Assembly: GCA_948099385.1 (NCBI GenBank)
Contig: CANUEZ040000024.1
Span: 23,242,501 to 23,306,500, forward strand
Source of the DNA: Fasciola hepatica
Lineage: Eukaryota > Platyhelminthes > Trematoda > Plagiorchiida > Fasciolidae
Direction: 5' to 3'
DNA: 64,000 nt
The notes under the pieces are model-generated. The model saw only the letters and a list, made by a program, of their open reading frames with translations, was not told the DNA's origin and searched no databases. This document shows, piece after piece, positions 48,000 to 59,659 of the stretch. The translations under genes and the position numbers were made by a program. Each line of letters opens with the position of its first letter. The stretch's first letter is position 1.

Positions 48000-50245
48000 G
48001 ATACCTGTGCAATCCAATCTTCTTGGCTTCTCTATTCAAAACTATAATTTTATTTTAATATTTAGTATAACCAATGTAGTGATTATCACAAAAATGCGGT
48101 CGCAGGTTACTGTGATACCGAAAGGGAGTATACTGTCGCATGAGTCAAATCCAGAACCTCCACAATGCTTTCTCGATTGCATCAGACTAATTTTTGTATA
48201 CAACTCAGTAATCTGCCCGCTGCTGTTCGCGGACAGACGAAGGCTATCGGTGCATGAAAACTTGTCTACCAAGCAGTACTCGGATCTGGCGGTACAAGGC
48301 AAGCACTGCTTAAGTTGAACAGCTACGTGTGTGAAGGCCACCTGGGTTAAACCAGTGTGACTGGTCTACTTGGTGTTTTAATTTATTAACTATTTTTATC
48401 CCCTTACCACAAGTGGTGATTTCACGTACAATGTTCTGTCAGCTTCGCAGAAGCATTGGTCACTTTTTGGAACTTCCATACACCAACCACCAAGCAGTCT
48501 ATCGCGAATTGTGTAGTCCGTGCGTTTTCTGTTTCCTGGGTAAGACTCCACTCCATTGTTATTTGATATAGTTAAGTTTGAGGGGAGCGGGAGACAACTA
48601 ACAATGATAAAAGACCACGGTGTGTCCTGGACTCCATCTGGTGTATGAGTGTAGGGGTCCGTGAAGAGTGAAACACGTTTATCAACATATAATTCAGCAA
48701 TGTAATCCGGTGGAAAAAGGCTAACGTTGCATGAATGTCTAAAAATGCAGCAATGGTTGGCTTTTGAGAATTACGATGATCAAGTAGCTCATAGATGAAA
48801 AACGAATCGACGTATCCGATACGGGCACAAGACTTAGTCTGTTTCCATGCCATGTGAATTCGACACGTGTAGTACAATCAGCTGAGCGTGGAGGAGGCTA
48901 TAACTTCAGTGTCTTGTTGTGATTCAGCTTATATTTTTGTCTTGAGAGCAGTCTTTGTGCAAATATTTATTGAAGATAAGTGCAATAGCTGATTCCACGT
49001 ACACACAGAAGTAAGCCTTTTTTGGATCAAACTCTATAGGGAATTTAAAAAATTCGGCATTTAACCGGGCTCGTTAATCTATAAACAGTTAAGAGAGAGC
49101 CACCGGAACCTGACGCCAAACGAAGTGCACTTTCTAGATTATTGAATCCGGGAGATATTAATTAGCACCAGAAAGTCAAAGTGAAACTAACGGTATCAGT
49201 GTTAAATTAGAACCACAACTGAAATCGATGGGAATGAACCTACATTGCATGCCACAGAAGTTGGGTTTCATTGTTTGCCAAAGGCGCAGCACAATGAGAG
49301 TCTAAAGGACAAAAATGTGACCTTTTACAAATTATTTTGGAAACAACCGGGATTAACAGTGGAACGTTTTGGAGTCGCAATTTATTTCCTGATGTGGATA
49401 CACAATTTAATATTAGAATACAGTTTTACAACCATTTCGGCAAAGTAAGCCTAATTTTTCAGCCTCGGGTTTGAACAACCACTAGCGGTACACCGATTAT
49501 GGTTGTAATCTTTCAGCAAAACCCCAAACGGGAAAATAGAAGAAAGGAAAGGTGGTAACAGATGTATGATAGTAAAACCAATGGCAGACAAATAGACTGA
49601 GCAGTAGCTGCATACGGTCATGTATCATACTATAATCTAGCATTTCTTAATCAACCGAGCCCAATGATCAAGATTTGTGGACATTTCAGTTATACGAAAT
49701 ACCAACCACTCTCTGCTACCTTTTGTTCAATGGCCTCCTCGCATAAAGGAAACGAGCTGGGACACGCAAAATTAAGGATTTAACATGGACTTGTTGTTCT
49801 ACCTAATGACTTGTCTAGTGCTTCCTAAGCTGAAATGTGACACTGCTCATCTAGATTCGGGCACTGCCTTGGACTCTAATAAATTAGGTCGTCCTCTGCA
49901 AGCACAGCTTAGTCATTGAAGCATACTGTCCATAAATCTTATGGTCAACAAGCGCATATTACTATGAACACGTTTGCATACCACAACAATCTAACACTAC
50001 ATTCATAAGATATATCTTACTATTACTGTTATTTCGTCAAATAAATACTCCCGGTAAGTTTATCTGTAACGTGATAGTGTGACTACGGAAGAAAGGGTAA
50101 GTCACAAGGCCTGAGAATCAAACTGGATTCCGACATCGGTGTTGAACTATTAAAGGCTTGGACAGATAAAAAACTGAGATGAACAAAGTATCACACTACA
50201 CATAAAAAGTGTCAATTGCATACTGTTATCAATCATAAGGAATAC
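48000..50245. other. Intron sequence downstream of Penelope
   Basis: 48000-48360 could include the Penelope terminal region, but no direct repeat or hammerhead core was found there. The rest shows only short unsupported frames. Confidence 0.35.
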
Positions 50246-50251
50246 TCATAC

Positions 50252-50311
50252 TTTTCCGTTCTCGTTGGGGCCCGGTTGAAGCATCACGGAAGCTGGAGCA
50301 TCCGGAGGAAG
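50252..50311 (-). CDS. Beta-arrestin, N-domain exon
   Basis: A 60-nt exon with acceptor ctttttccag ending at 50312 and donor gtatgagt from 50251, phase 0 at both ends. It encodes 'LPPDAPASVMLQPGPNENGK', matching vertebrate 'LPCSVTLQPGPEDTGK' with the preceding residues. Confidence 0.95.
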
Positions 50312-51139
50312 CTGGAAAAAGTGAGACAGTGATTATTCAAGTTGTAGTGTGATAAGATCATTCTGCCGGCTGAAGAGGAACAATTGTATCAATCTGATTT
50401 AGGTGCAAATTGTTGGAATTTCGGACCTCGGTTTATTCGCAAAATTTACCAAACCGGTAAATAGATCTTGACATTAGGGATCTCTAAAGAAAAACGTTGA
50501 AATTAATGATATATTGAGTGAATAGTGACTGAGCTTATGAAATATTACTCGAGATAAGAGGGAATAGTTGCGTCTTTCTATAGATAGCGGTATTGAAACA
50601 GAGTAACCGATCATGGACCAAACAAACAAACTTGAAATATAAGATGTGTTTGGAACAGCCGAGAAGACAACGTCTACCTATAACGTTTAGCCTTGCAGTT
50701 AAATTTACTGGCCGATAAAATACTTCAAAGTGCGCCATAACTGTGCTGAGCAACTTTGATCCAAAGCACCACAGCACATCTGGAAGACTCGATGAGATTT
50801 TATTAGACTGAAAACCAAACCAAACTAACCCAAACAAACGGTGAGGGCGAAATTGAGTTGCGAAGAGCGACATTTTATTATTTCGCCACATAGTCGTAAT
50901 CTCTAAGAAAAGACTTCGAAAAACCGACGATTTGGTTTCGCAGATGGTGACACAGCGGCATATATACGGGAGTTAACGTAGCAACTAATAGAAATGCATC
51001 TCAACGAGTTAAAAACAGAACAATGAGACATTATCTCAATACGGTACGCAACACGTACTAAAGGTTAACTTGTGACATTTTAGAGGGTTACTAGATTAAA
51101 ACGGCTTGTCTCACATAAATCTGGTTCTTTAATTACATG

Positions 51140-51370
51140 ACAGCGCAGGAGTGAAACAGAAGGGATATACTCCATAACCTCCAAGGCCCTGGCTTGGAGT
51201 AGAGAGCCACATGATCTTCCAATAGGTCAAGCGTGGTTACGAACCGGGTGACAGTGGATTACTGTCTACCGCCGTAATGACCGGCGGTTACGGGGTTCGA
51301 ACTTCCAATCCTTGAGGTGGACAGTGAGCATTCTAAATCTCTCGATCACCACTGATCACTCGCTGTCAGT
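51140..51370 (-). repeat. Diverged R1-like repeat
   Basis: On the minus strand it reads 'actccaagccagggccttgg' followed by 'aggttatggagtata', close to R1 copy 4 ('gggccttagcggttatggag'). A longer GC-rich part with a B-box-like 'gttcgaacccc' lies beside it. It is just downstream of an arrestin donor, in the intron. Confidence 0.45.
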
Positions 51371-51457
51371 GTAGCCTATCACTCAAATGGAACTGTGGTC
51401 ACGTGTTTGGTCGTATTCCGTGCGACAAGTACCATTATGAATAATGACTGAACACAC

Positions 51458-51819
51458 CTGAAAGAAGAATGGAAATGCGTTGCTGCCCAATTTTTTCATG
51501 AGGCGCTCCTGTAGTCTGGTCAAAGGACGCGATGTGTCGCAGATATCTTCATTTTTCTGACTCCCATCGACAATGGAGTTGCTGCTTTTACCATTAGCAT
51601 TCCCCGTGGCCACGACAGTTGGCGGGTTTATCAAAGTTCTGCCATTATCGCCATTGTTGTATACACATGGATACACTTGTGCAGAAGCTAGATATAAATC
51701 CTTGCGAAACGTAAGCCCAAGCACATCAAGATCCTCCCGACCATAACGAAAAGCAGCAAGGACATGCGTGAAAACTTTTCTATCCCTAACGTAGTCCGGA
51801 TCAATAAGCACGACCCCTT
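51458..51819 (-). CDS. Beta-arrestin, large N-domain exon with lineage insertion
   Basis: A 362-nt exon with acceptor atttcatttcag ending at 51820 and donor gtgtgt from 51457. Two leading A bases complete a Glu codon with the G left at 52572. The protein starts 'GVVLIDPDYVRDRKVFTHVL', then 'AAFRYGREDLDVLGLTFRKD' and 'LYLASAQVYP', and ends 'LTRLQERLMKKLGSNAFPFF'. These match the arrestin N domain almost residue for residue. Vertebrates have only a short proline-rich linker between 'FPP' and 'TRLQDRLLRKLG'. Here about 40 extra residues rich in Asn, Gly, Ser and Thr are inserted in frame. Confidence 0.97.
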
Positions 51820-51859
51820 CTGAAATGAAATAAGATATATATATTTATACATACAATAA

Positions 51860-52565
51860 ACTTTATCATTATGTACAAACTGAAATTTGGCACGATGAAA
51901 AAGAAAACATCTATAGCTTCAAAACTTTGAATTACAAAAGTAGGATTTTAGAAATGACGCGTTGGGTGGCTAGGTATTTTGGGAATAATTACGATTGACT
52001 GCTATTGTGATTGAGTTTTTCAGGCTTTTAAGGCGGTATTCATTACACGTCCCTGCACGACCTTGTTCGATCTGGCACACTGCCGTCAAGCCCTGGAAGC
52101 TGAACTGAACTGAACACGCTGGTCGATATTGCACTTTTGATGCCCAGGTTCCTACAACGAGAACTGTAAACAGCCGTGAGTTTGTTCTGTATTGTTTTAT
52201 TTTCATTTCCATAATATACATTTTTTCGGTCCGTCCATCTAAACACGCTCCTTCGCCCATTTTCGTTTCCTAACGTCATCTCAGATTGTTTGGCATTGGC
52301 TTGGTGTACCCTAAAGACGGGTTTGTAAACTACACAATCCGTACCGTTACAAAATATTACCGCCTATATATAACTGACCAAGTGGCTAGGGAGGGAAGAA
52401 GGTAATTGGCGGAACAAATTAAAAACTCAAAGGCTTTGAAAACACAAAGCCGTCTAATTCATTCTGAACAGACTAACAAGACTGTTGCCCAAGATTAAAG
52501 TGAAAATTTTGGATTTGAATCATAGACCAACGACGGAAAACAAGCGAAAAACCATACGTAAAATT
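51860..52565. other. Intron sequence with a possible CR1 3'-end scrap
   Basis: Intron between two arrestin exons. Near 52080-52115 a short 'gaactgaactgaac' run in plus orientation recalls the CR1 terminal repeat. Nothing else was recognised. Confidence 0.35.
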
Positions 52566-52571
52566 CCTCAC

Positions 52572-52632
52572 CGATTGGGTCGCAATGTGTGAGACTGTCA
52601 ATAAAATCTCTCTTGCACAGATACGTTGTAAC
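52572..52632 (-). CDS. Beta-arrestin, first visible (5'-most) exon
   Basis: A 61-nt exon with acceptor ctaaatcag ending at 52633 and donor gtgagg from 52571. It starts in phase 0 and leaves one G. It encodes 'VTTYLCKRDFIDSLTHCDPI', matching vertebrate arrestin 'LTVYLGKRDFVDHLDKVDPV'. The Asp of 'KRDF' is the polar-core Asp and is kept. The exon or exons encoding the start ('..VFKK..PNGK') were not found upstream, so the gene's 5' end and promoter probably lie beyond the window or were missed among CR1 sequences. Confidence 0.95.
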
Positions 52633-52847
52633 CTGATTTAGAATGAGGAAAGCAATCGATGTGTACCAACCTTTCCGTTTGGGCTGCTCTTTTTGAACAC
52701 TCTGGCAATTTCTTTTCAATTCACAATGAGAAACTCACCTGGTTCCTTGTCTTTTGTTGGTGGTAGTAGACTGTTCGTCCATTACTTTACAGTGAGACTG
52801 TCATCGAGCCACTTGCGCCAAGGAACCTCCGACGTGTCCGATATGTG

Positions 52848-52880
52848 GTTCAGTTCAGTTCAGTTCAGTTCAGTTCAGTT
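52848..52880. repeat. (GTTCA)n pentanucleotide repeat, CR1-type 3' end
   Basis: Six tandem GTTCA units on the plus strand (TGAAC on the minus strand). Similar degenerate runs cap the 3' ends of the CR1-like copies at about 53045 and 57063. Confidence 0.85.
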
Positions 52881-53044
52881 TGCACAGGACTTGGTGTGGC
52901 TAGAGCCAATCGTGTGTCCAGATAGTTGTGTTGTCGGCGCGTTTCCGTAGCTCCCAACACTGCGTGATTTTCTTTTTCTGAAAGGCATAAATTTTGTGCA
53001 GTATCAGCCCTGGCAGAGTAAGGTGGAAACAATAAGTAAATTGC

Positions 53045-56000
53045 ATCTGACCCTCAGCTCAGATCAGATCAGGTCAAGTTAGGTCAAATCAGGTTGCGCG
53101 GGTCTATCAGTGACCGGGACCAATCAAGCTTCCAGGATTCTTTCAGTGATATACACAGAGGACGGCACCCACCATAGTGACTTTGTTAAAGTCCTCCATT
53201 TTCGTTACAGAAAGTGGTTCTTTCCCTCAGTTGGGCTGGAAATAAAGGGATGGAGGCCCTCTTCTCGTCATGCAGACAACCGAAAGTCACGAGTTTAGCT
53301 CTCCATCGCACTGAGAGCTCCAGGTTGTAGGTACTGGTTCAGGATACCTAAAGGGCTTTTTCGATAAAGTGCAGTTTCTCCTGAATCCTCAGTATTCTAC
53401 TTCCGTGGATGACTTGCCCGCTTAGCATCCAGCATCCCTCTGAACTGCCTAACACTTTGTGCACCATCTATTTCTTCAGTCAGCCTAGTTCATATTGTCA
53501 ATACTGTATCGCTGAAGATGTTGGCTCAAACTTTTACCCCGGGGCTTGGCCTCCACAATTTTGTGCTATCTCCCCGCCTTCTCTGATCAGTGGCCTGTTC
53601 AAGCAAATCCCGTGCCCGATGAAAATCTCAGAATTTTGGGCGCGCCAGTAAGGTATTCTCCGAGACCTCGTTCCCCAAGTGAGAAGAGTCCCATATCCTG
53701 CACTCCTTGTTCATACGGTTTCCCTTGTTTTCCTCCAACTATCTGGTTGGCCAGTAGCTGAGCATTTTCTAGACAGGTTGCATTCTTTTCAAAAAAGCTA
53801 CCCAAGCCCGTACACTGCTTTCTAAAAGCGGCCTCACCACTGCCTTGCACATAGGCATGAAAACTGCCACCGTTCTGCAAGAAAGCGCTGAGTGCAGCCC
53901 AAAGAGCTCATCTCTCGCCTTGTGAGCAGCCAGCTTGCACCTTTCAAGGCACTGAAAGCCCGCAGTTATTCTGACACCCAAGTTTCTTGTTGACCGTGTT
54001 GCCTCAACTGTGAACGGTCCATTTTCGCCACATGTAGTTAATTTCAGTGAAGCTCTGGTTGGTGGGTGACTCTTGCCTTCGTTTAAGGGCATATTCCACT
54101 TTCTCGCCCGGTTAACTGCCTGTTTCAGGCCTCTTGCTAATTCACCACTACCTCCTGATCAGGCAAGTTTTACATCGTCTGCAAAAATGAAACACGGCAG
54201 CGATAAATATTTTGCTTAATAATTTATCCATAAAAGAAAAAAGCAGTGGGCTTAAGGCCGCCCCTTGAAGTGCTCCACTAGTTACCTTTGCAGCCTTCGA
54301 CCAGCAGGTTCCTGCCCCAACATGAAACGTCCTGTTGGTCAGAAAGGCTGATACTCTTCTGTCCAAAAAGGCCTCGGTTTCTTCGTCAATAGGCCATGGT
54401 TGGCTGATTCAAAATCTTTGACCACATTGCCCTCATCCGGTTGGATAGTGACTTCGTCTAAGAATACTATAAGGTTCTGGATACAACATTTGTCTTCCAA
54501 AAACCAGTGCTGTGCCTTAAGGAGCAACATGTGATTCCTCAGGAGTTTACTTATATGTTCCCTTAACCGTAGCTCCAAACGCTTGCTGAGGATGCACTTA
54601 GGGCTTACCGGACGGTGATTCTCCCCCTCTGACCGTGTCACTTCCCTTGTCTTGTCGATGGACGAGATAGTGGTCTTGCACTGCCCGTGGGATATGGTCT
54701 TTTTGAGACAGCCAGGCATCCGAGGCTGCGACTACTCCAGCATCGCAGTGAGCGGCTCTAGTGGCCATTTCCGCAAATTTGTTCCTATTGCTGCTGGCAT
54801 GGCGTATGGCACTACAATGGCCCTTCCGGTTGACGTTGCCTTCTTCTGTAGTTCGTGTCCTGCAGCGGGCAAAGTACCGGAGTGGGTGCCAGGTTATTGG
54901 CTTCTAGTGTACTGGACGTCATTGTTTGTCGTTTCGCCTCTTTGACCGTTTGTTTCGTCGGGCCGGAATCTTGTATACCCCCCGTGGGTGTAACAGCATC
55001 ATCTCCCGTCTTTGTCAATCCAAAAGATCCCACGGGAGCCGCCCTAGGACCACCTTCGTCTTCCTCTAAACAGTCCTCCACGTCTCATCTTCCGTCGCGT
55101 CCTTAGTTGCAACCACTGCTTGACAGTGCTTTCTGGATGAGTTGCTCTGGATACAGGGTCTGATGTTTACCACTAAGCTTGTTGCATGCAAGCCCCCGTG
55201 TTCAAGTGACGGTCGTACTTGCCTTCCCCCCAGTTTGGCATTCTTTTGCCTTTTGCCTATTTTTGAATACCAGACACGATACCGTATCTTCCAAATGTGC
55301 AGCGAAATGCTTCCCCGCCCGTGCTGACAGCTGGTCCCTGATGTTCGGGTTTACGAACTGAGCCGGGGTTGGCCTCGCTTGTCCCGTTTGTGCATTCAGT
55401 CTCGGTTACTTCAATAGGCCGGCCCTGTTGACCGTCCTAATTTCTATTACTTGACCAATGCTTAATGGCCTTAGTAAATCCCTCGCCCTTCTGTTATCCA
55501 AATCGCGCCTCGTTTTAGCTCTCTGATGGTCGGCTCCTCATGGTTCAGTAGCAGAACGGTAGGGCGTCTTGCCGTACTATGTTTCCCTGGAGCTCCTACC
55601 TCTCGCCATTCTCATTTTGGTCCCTGCACAAGATGCTCTAGGTTTTTTAAAACTGGGCTTGCTATGCGCTCAGAATCAGTAATCACACTTGGATTATTAG
55701 CGGCCTTGTTTTCCTTTGGGACTGCTTTTGCTGCACCGTTCGACCTTGGTGTTGGTGGCAGGGAATTTGCGATGTTTAGTTTACCAGTGAGTCCCTTCAT
55801 CTGAGTTTCTCCAGTCCTGCCACTACTCATCCTTACTACATGCGCGTGGGAAAGTTTAGAAAGCTCCCCTCCCTCCGGGATAGCAAAGCTGCCTTTGGTT
55901 TCCACTCTTTCCTGTCTACTTTAGGTTGGTTGGCATATAGTAGCGGACTGAAAAGCTTCCTTGGCGGCCGTCCTACAACGAACGAGTACCCATTCATTCC

Positions 56001-56190
56001 ACTTATCTTGGCCATAATTCGAGTAACTCTTCTCAGATCACGGGGCAGCAGGACTTGGGCCAAATTTTCATCCACTTTCTTGCACTTGGATCTACAGAAA
56101 ACCCGACGTGCTGCGAAAGAAAAGTGGATCGTAGCATTCGTTTCAGTGGTTACGACGCTGCCGTAGATATCCAACAGCCTAGTCATCTAC
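53045..56190 (-). pseudogene. CR1-like LINE, minus strand, ORF1 and RT
   Basis: The minus-strand order starts with ORF1-like frames at 56186-55840 ('KKVDENLAQVLLPRDLRRVT') and 55905-54812. RT begins at about 54640 with 'GENHRPVSPKCILSKRLELR' and 'IVFLDEVTIQPDEGNVV'. 'AAKVTSGALQGAALSPLLFS' follows at about 54290-54230, then 'TRSTRNLGVRITAGFQCLER' and 'CRTVAVFMPMCKAVVRPLLE' at about 53980-53820, typical CR1 thumb and C-terminal motifs. 'MGLFSLGERGLGEYL' comes near 53690. The catalytic ADD box is deleted: the frame after 'PLLFS' is disrupted. The apurinic endonuclease between ORF1 and RT is not recognisable. The 3' end is a degenerate GATCA/GTTCA repeat near 53045. Confidence 0.85.
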
Positions 56191-56199
56191 ATCCTCTTC

Positions 56200-57050
56200 C
56201 CCGGAACAAGCGAACCCCGTAAGTGGGACGAACAATCTGAGACTCGACTGAGAAAGGAGACACGACAGCACGACAAGCCCCTTTCACCAACGATGAGACC
56301 TCGGCGCTTACATTCTGCTTCTCCCTTCAGACTGCCGTGGTGGTGTTTGGTGTATGATACTGAAGGCTTCTTGTTCTTCCGCCGCGTTTGTAAACATGGC
56401 TGCGGAAAGTGGTAGAGGACTTGAAAGGCGAGAAAATAAAGGGTAGAAAAGAGGAAAACTGTGAAAAGAAGCTCAGTGGTTTGGAAATGGGTTAGAAGTG
56501 TCGTCGATGATAGCTTTAGCGAAGGTGAAACTGTGCTAGAATAGGAAGTTAGACACGGGGAACTTTACCCTTCTAGGACTGTACCTGAAAGACGACACGA
56601 GAACCAACCACTGCTACGTAATCAGTTTGTGGTTTTGATTTTGAAGGGACCTTTCCCCAGACCAAGGATCTTTGCCTTGTTATGGTGACTTCTTTGGGCT
56701 ATGACAGCAGTGTTTAGCTGCCTTGTGTTTCTGCTCATATTGATCTCTTCCCATATGATTGTGCCTCACAAGTCATATCAATTGGGTGGTGTGATCGGCC
56801 ATAGGCGTTTTAGTCCACACTGGCATCATCCAAGATTATGGGAGGCAGATATGAAGATATTCAAACGCTACTTTACCTGTCTTGTCCCTTGAACCAGGTT
56901 TCAATTTACATTTTTAGGGCGACAAGACAGTGACAGTAATTCAGCATTGTCCACAACCTGACCTTCAAAGCACAACCTAGCTGCCTTATTCACGAGTAAA
57001 ACCGTTTTCAGTTAGAGGGGTATATGTCCAGTTGCTGAGGAGGACATGAC
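56200..57050. other. Sequence between CR1 copies, nothing recognised
   Basis: May include a CR1 5' untranslated region upstream of 56190 (minus). A 63-codon plus frame at 56701-56892 is unrecognised. Confidence 0.35.
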
Positions 57051-57054
57051 GTGG

Positions 57055-58500
57055 TCCATCTTTCAGTACAGTTCGGTTCAGCTTGCACAAAACAGGCAAA
57101 GGCCATGGTCGATCGGCCTTCCAGGATTCCTTGGATGGTATGCGCACGTGCTTCGCATCCATCACTACAGACCATATTTTGTCGAATCTCCACCAAAAAT
57201 AATTGAAAAATGTAAAACATCATAGCACATCAACTGCGGGAGTCATTATGCATCGTGCGGATTCACTGAATGAGTATGTAACAAATGAAAACTACAGTTA
57301 CAACACACCTCAGGCGGACTGCAGTGCCTTTCCTCGTCGATCCGGTGAACTTGCTGAACGCTGACCTCCATGGATAATCTTGTTCCAATTGCTGTCCGGG
57401 GCCTCTTGAAGGTCTGGGTGGTCTATGGGCTTATCATTCCACCAAGCAAACTGTTACGGCGGTCCACTTCCCTGTATCTAAAGAAACCTGACCTGGTTTT
57501 GAACCTAGCTCGAACATTCATCAGTTTCTTCCCGTATTCCCTTGCTTGGGAGTTTGAAGTCATTTGGGATAGAATGCCTGGCGTGGGACCAGAAAACCTC
57601 TCGGTGCTATAAAGTTCCAGTAAGATCGCCTCGATTCCACTTTCCATAGGAAATTTTCTAGATAAGAGATTCTCTGTTCATGCGCCTCGGCCCCCTGCCC
57701 TCAAACCGCTCACTTCTCAACACTAGGAACTTTCTTCAAGCAGGCTGCTTCCCCTTCGTGGAAGGGCGACTAAGATTTTGCTCTACCTTCTACGTAAGGT
57801 GGAACTATAGACCCATAAATTGGCACGAATATTTTCAGCTCTCTACATGATATAACTGACCTCAGCCCGAAGAGCCCACCACGAGCCTTCTGTGCGGCTA
57901 CATTGCACTGGTCTGACTCCTTCAGACCACTGTCCGTGATCACCCAGAGCTCTTCCCTCCCCGCCAACATTTTACATTTTGAACAGCCTCCTCTCATAAA
58001 CAGCAGTAAGTTCGTCTGCAGTTTTTGGCGACGGGTGGTTTTTTCCAGCGTTGAGCTTAAAGTCCCTTTTGTTTTCCCAGTCCAGGCCGGTTCCTATATA
58101 CCCATCTTGATGATCCCTGACCTCAGATCCCACAACTTTCACATCACCGACAAAAATGGAGCTGGGCGAATAAGGGGCGGAGGCTAGGTCGTCCATAAAC
58201 AACAGGAATAGTGTTGGGTTTAAGATGGGTCCTCGAGCCATCCCACTTACTACTCTCACCAAAATAGAACACCTGGCCCCTACTATGACGTAAAACATCC
58301 TGCGGGAAAGAAAGTCCATCAGCCAACCATGTACTGGCCCACCCTCACCGAAAGTTCCCATCTTGTTCAGCAGCTCACGATGAATATTGCAGTCAAAAGC
58401 ATTGCTAAAGTCAAGGTAACACTTCGAATCGTTTGGCCTCATCCATTCTTCCACTCGTTTTGCCTAAGAGGCGAAATAGACTGCTCAAACGAGATCTGTC
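57055..58500 (-). pseudogene. Second CR1-like LINE, minus strand, RT to 3' end
   Basis: A 160-codon open frame (58454-57972) carries 'YLDFSNAFDCNIHRELLNKM', then 'WLMDFLSRRMFYVIVGARCS', 'VVSGMARGPILNPTLFLLFM' and 'FVGDVKVVG', where the catalytic ADD box is changed to GDV. The frame then shifts to 'QCNVAAQKARGGLFGLRSVI' (about 57900), and a C-terminal region follows near 57640-57420. A degenerate GTTCA-type repeat near 57063 marks the 3' end. The 5' part is missing. Confidence 0.85.
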
Positions 58501-58509
58501 CTTCAAGAA

Positions 58510-59650
58510 TTCATGCCAGACGGGCTTTAGAGTGGAGTATCACAGCGAAAGCTGACCGGTGCGAGTGTGGATGGGCTTCTCAGGAACTTCGTAAGGGGCA
58601 CTGTAAGGGTTTACAGTCCCATAGTTACCCCTGATCAACTTGGGCCCACTCCAGCGCATTTCCATGACCACGGCGCTTTTCCTGCCCTGAGGTAGCTTAC
58701 CCTGGTTCAGGATGGACCTGTGAAACTTTTATGTTGTTGGAGTTACCTTGTCCACTTAAGCCTTGATGACTACCAGATGAAGCGGTATGGACCCGACCGC
58801 TTATGGACGTTTGATTCCTGCAGGTACATACGCACGATCCACTCTAAGAGATCCAGTTCACTTAGCTCCGGCGGGCGTATTTCCGCTGTCAAATTGACTA
58901 TCACCCAGCTGTCTGATCTGTGTACCCCACCGAATTACCAAGCAAAGGAGTCTGCTTTGCTCTGGTCGTCAGTGTCCGTGACGCAGTTCCCCGTGCAAAG
59001 TGAGCCTATTCCATCCCCCGTTGGGTCTTTTGACTTTAAGCACCTTTAAGATACATTCCCGCCGCCCTTTTTTCACTTGGCTGATCTGAGTCGTAACTCT
59101 TGCCCAGAAGTTCGCAGCAGACCTACTGTCCTACTTCTGAGCTTGGTAAAACCACAGCAAGCTAAGTGACTGTCAGAAGGCCTGTGAACTTCCCTCGTCG
59201 ACAGCTTTGGATACTGCAGTATTCCCCCAAATTTGCTTGCCCTCCTCACTCACTTATGGTCTGCGGCATTCCAAAACGGGCAGTTCTTGTCACCGCCTTT
59301 CATTTTCACAGGTTACTAGAACTGTTCTTGGTCAGTTTACTGTGAACACTCTTTGAAGGTAACCAAAAAGGGGGTCGATTTCTCCTAACGCTGCTTTTAT
59401 ATCTACTGCTTGAAAATGTCTACCGAGATTTAGAATAACGAAACCTTTGACAACACTCAAGCAATACCCAGTAACGTAAGTGAACTTCATTGAGGATAGC
59501 AGTGGTGATTTTTCTAACTTTCGTTAAGGCCTTATGGATATCTCATTAGAACGCTCGATCTCTGATACCATGAGCACCAAGGTTGCCCCAATATTATGCT
59601 GAGTGAGCTCCAGGACAAACCGCATTGAATCGTAGCTCAAACCTAATCCC
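58510..59650. other. Unassigned sequence between opposed CR1 copies
   Basis: The higher GC resembles the neighbouring CR1 copies and may contain diverged CR1 5' sequence, but no motif was recognised. Confidence 0.3.
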
Positions 59651-59659
59651 AACTTTCCT

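Noticed and set aside
48000..48360. Penelope terminal repeat with hammerhead
   Set aside because: No CUGAUGA/GAAA core and no direct copy near 42.5-44 kb was found.
52016..52115. CR1 3' end in plus orientation
   Set aside because: Only two to three degenerate pentamer units and no CR1 coding sequence beside them; too weak to list as an element.
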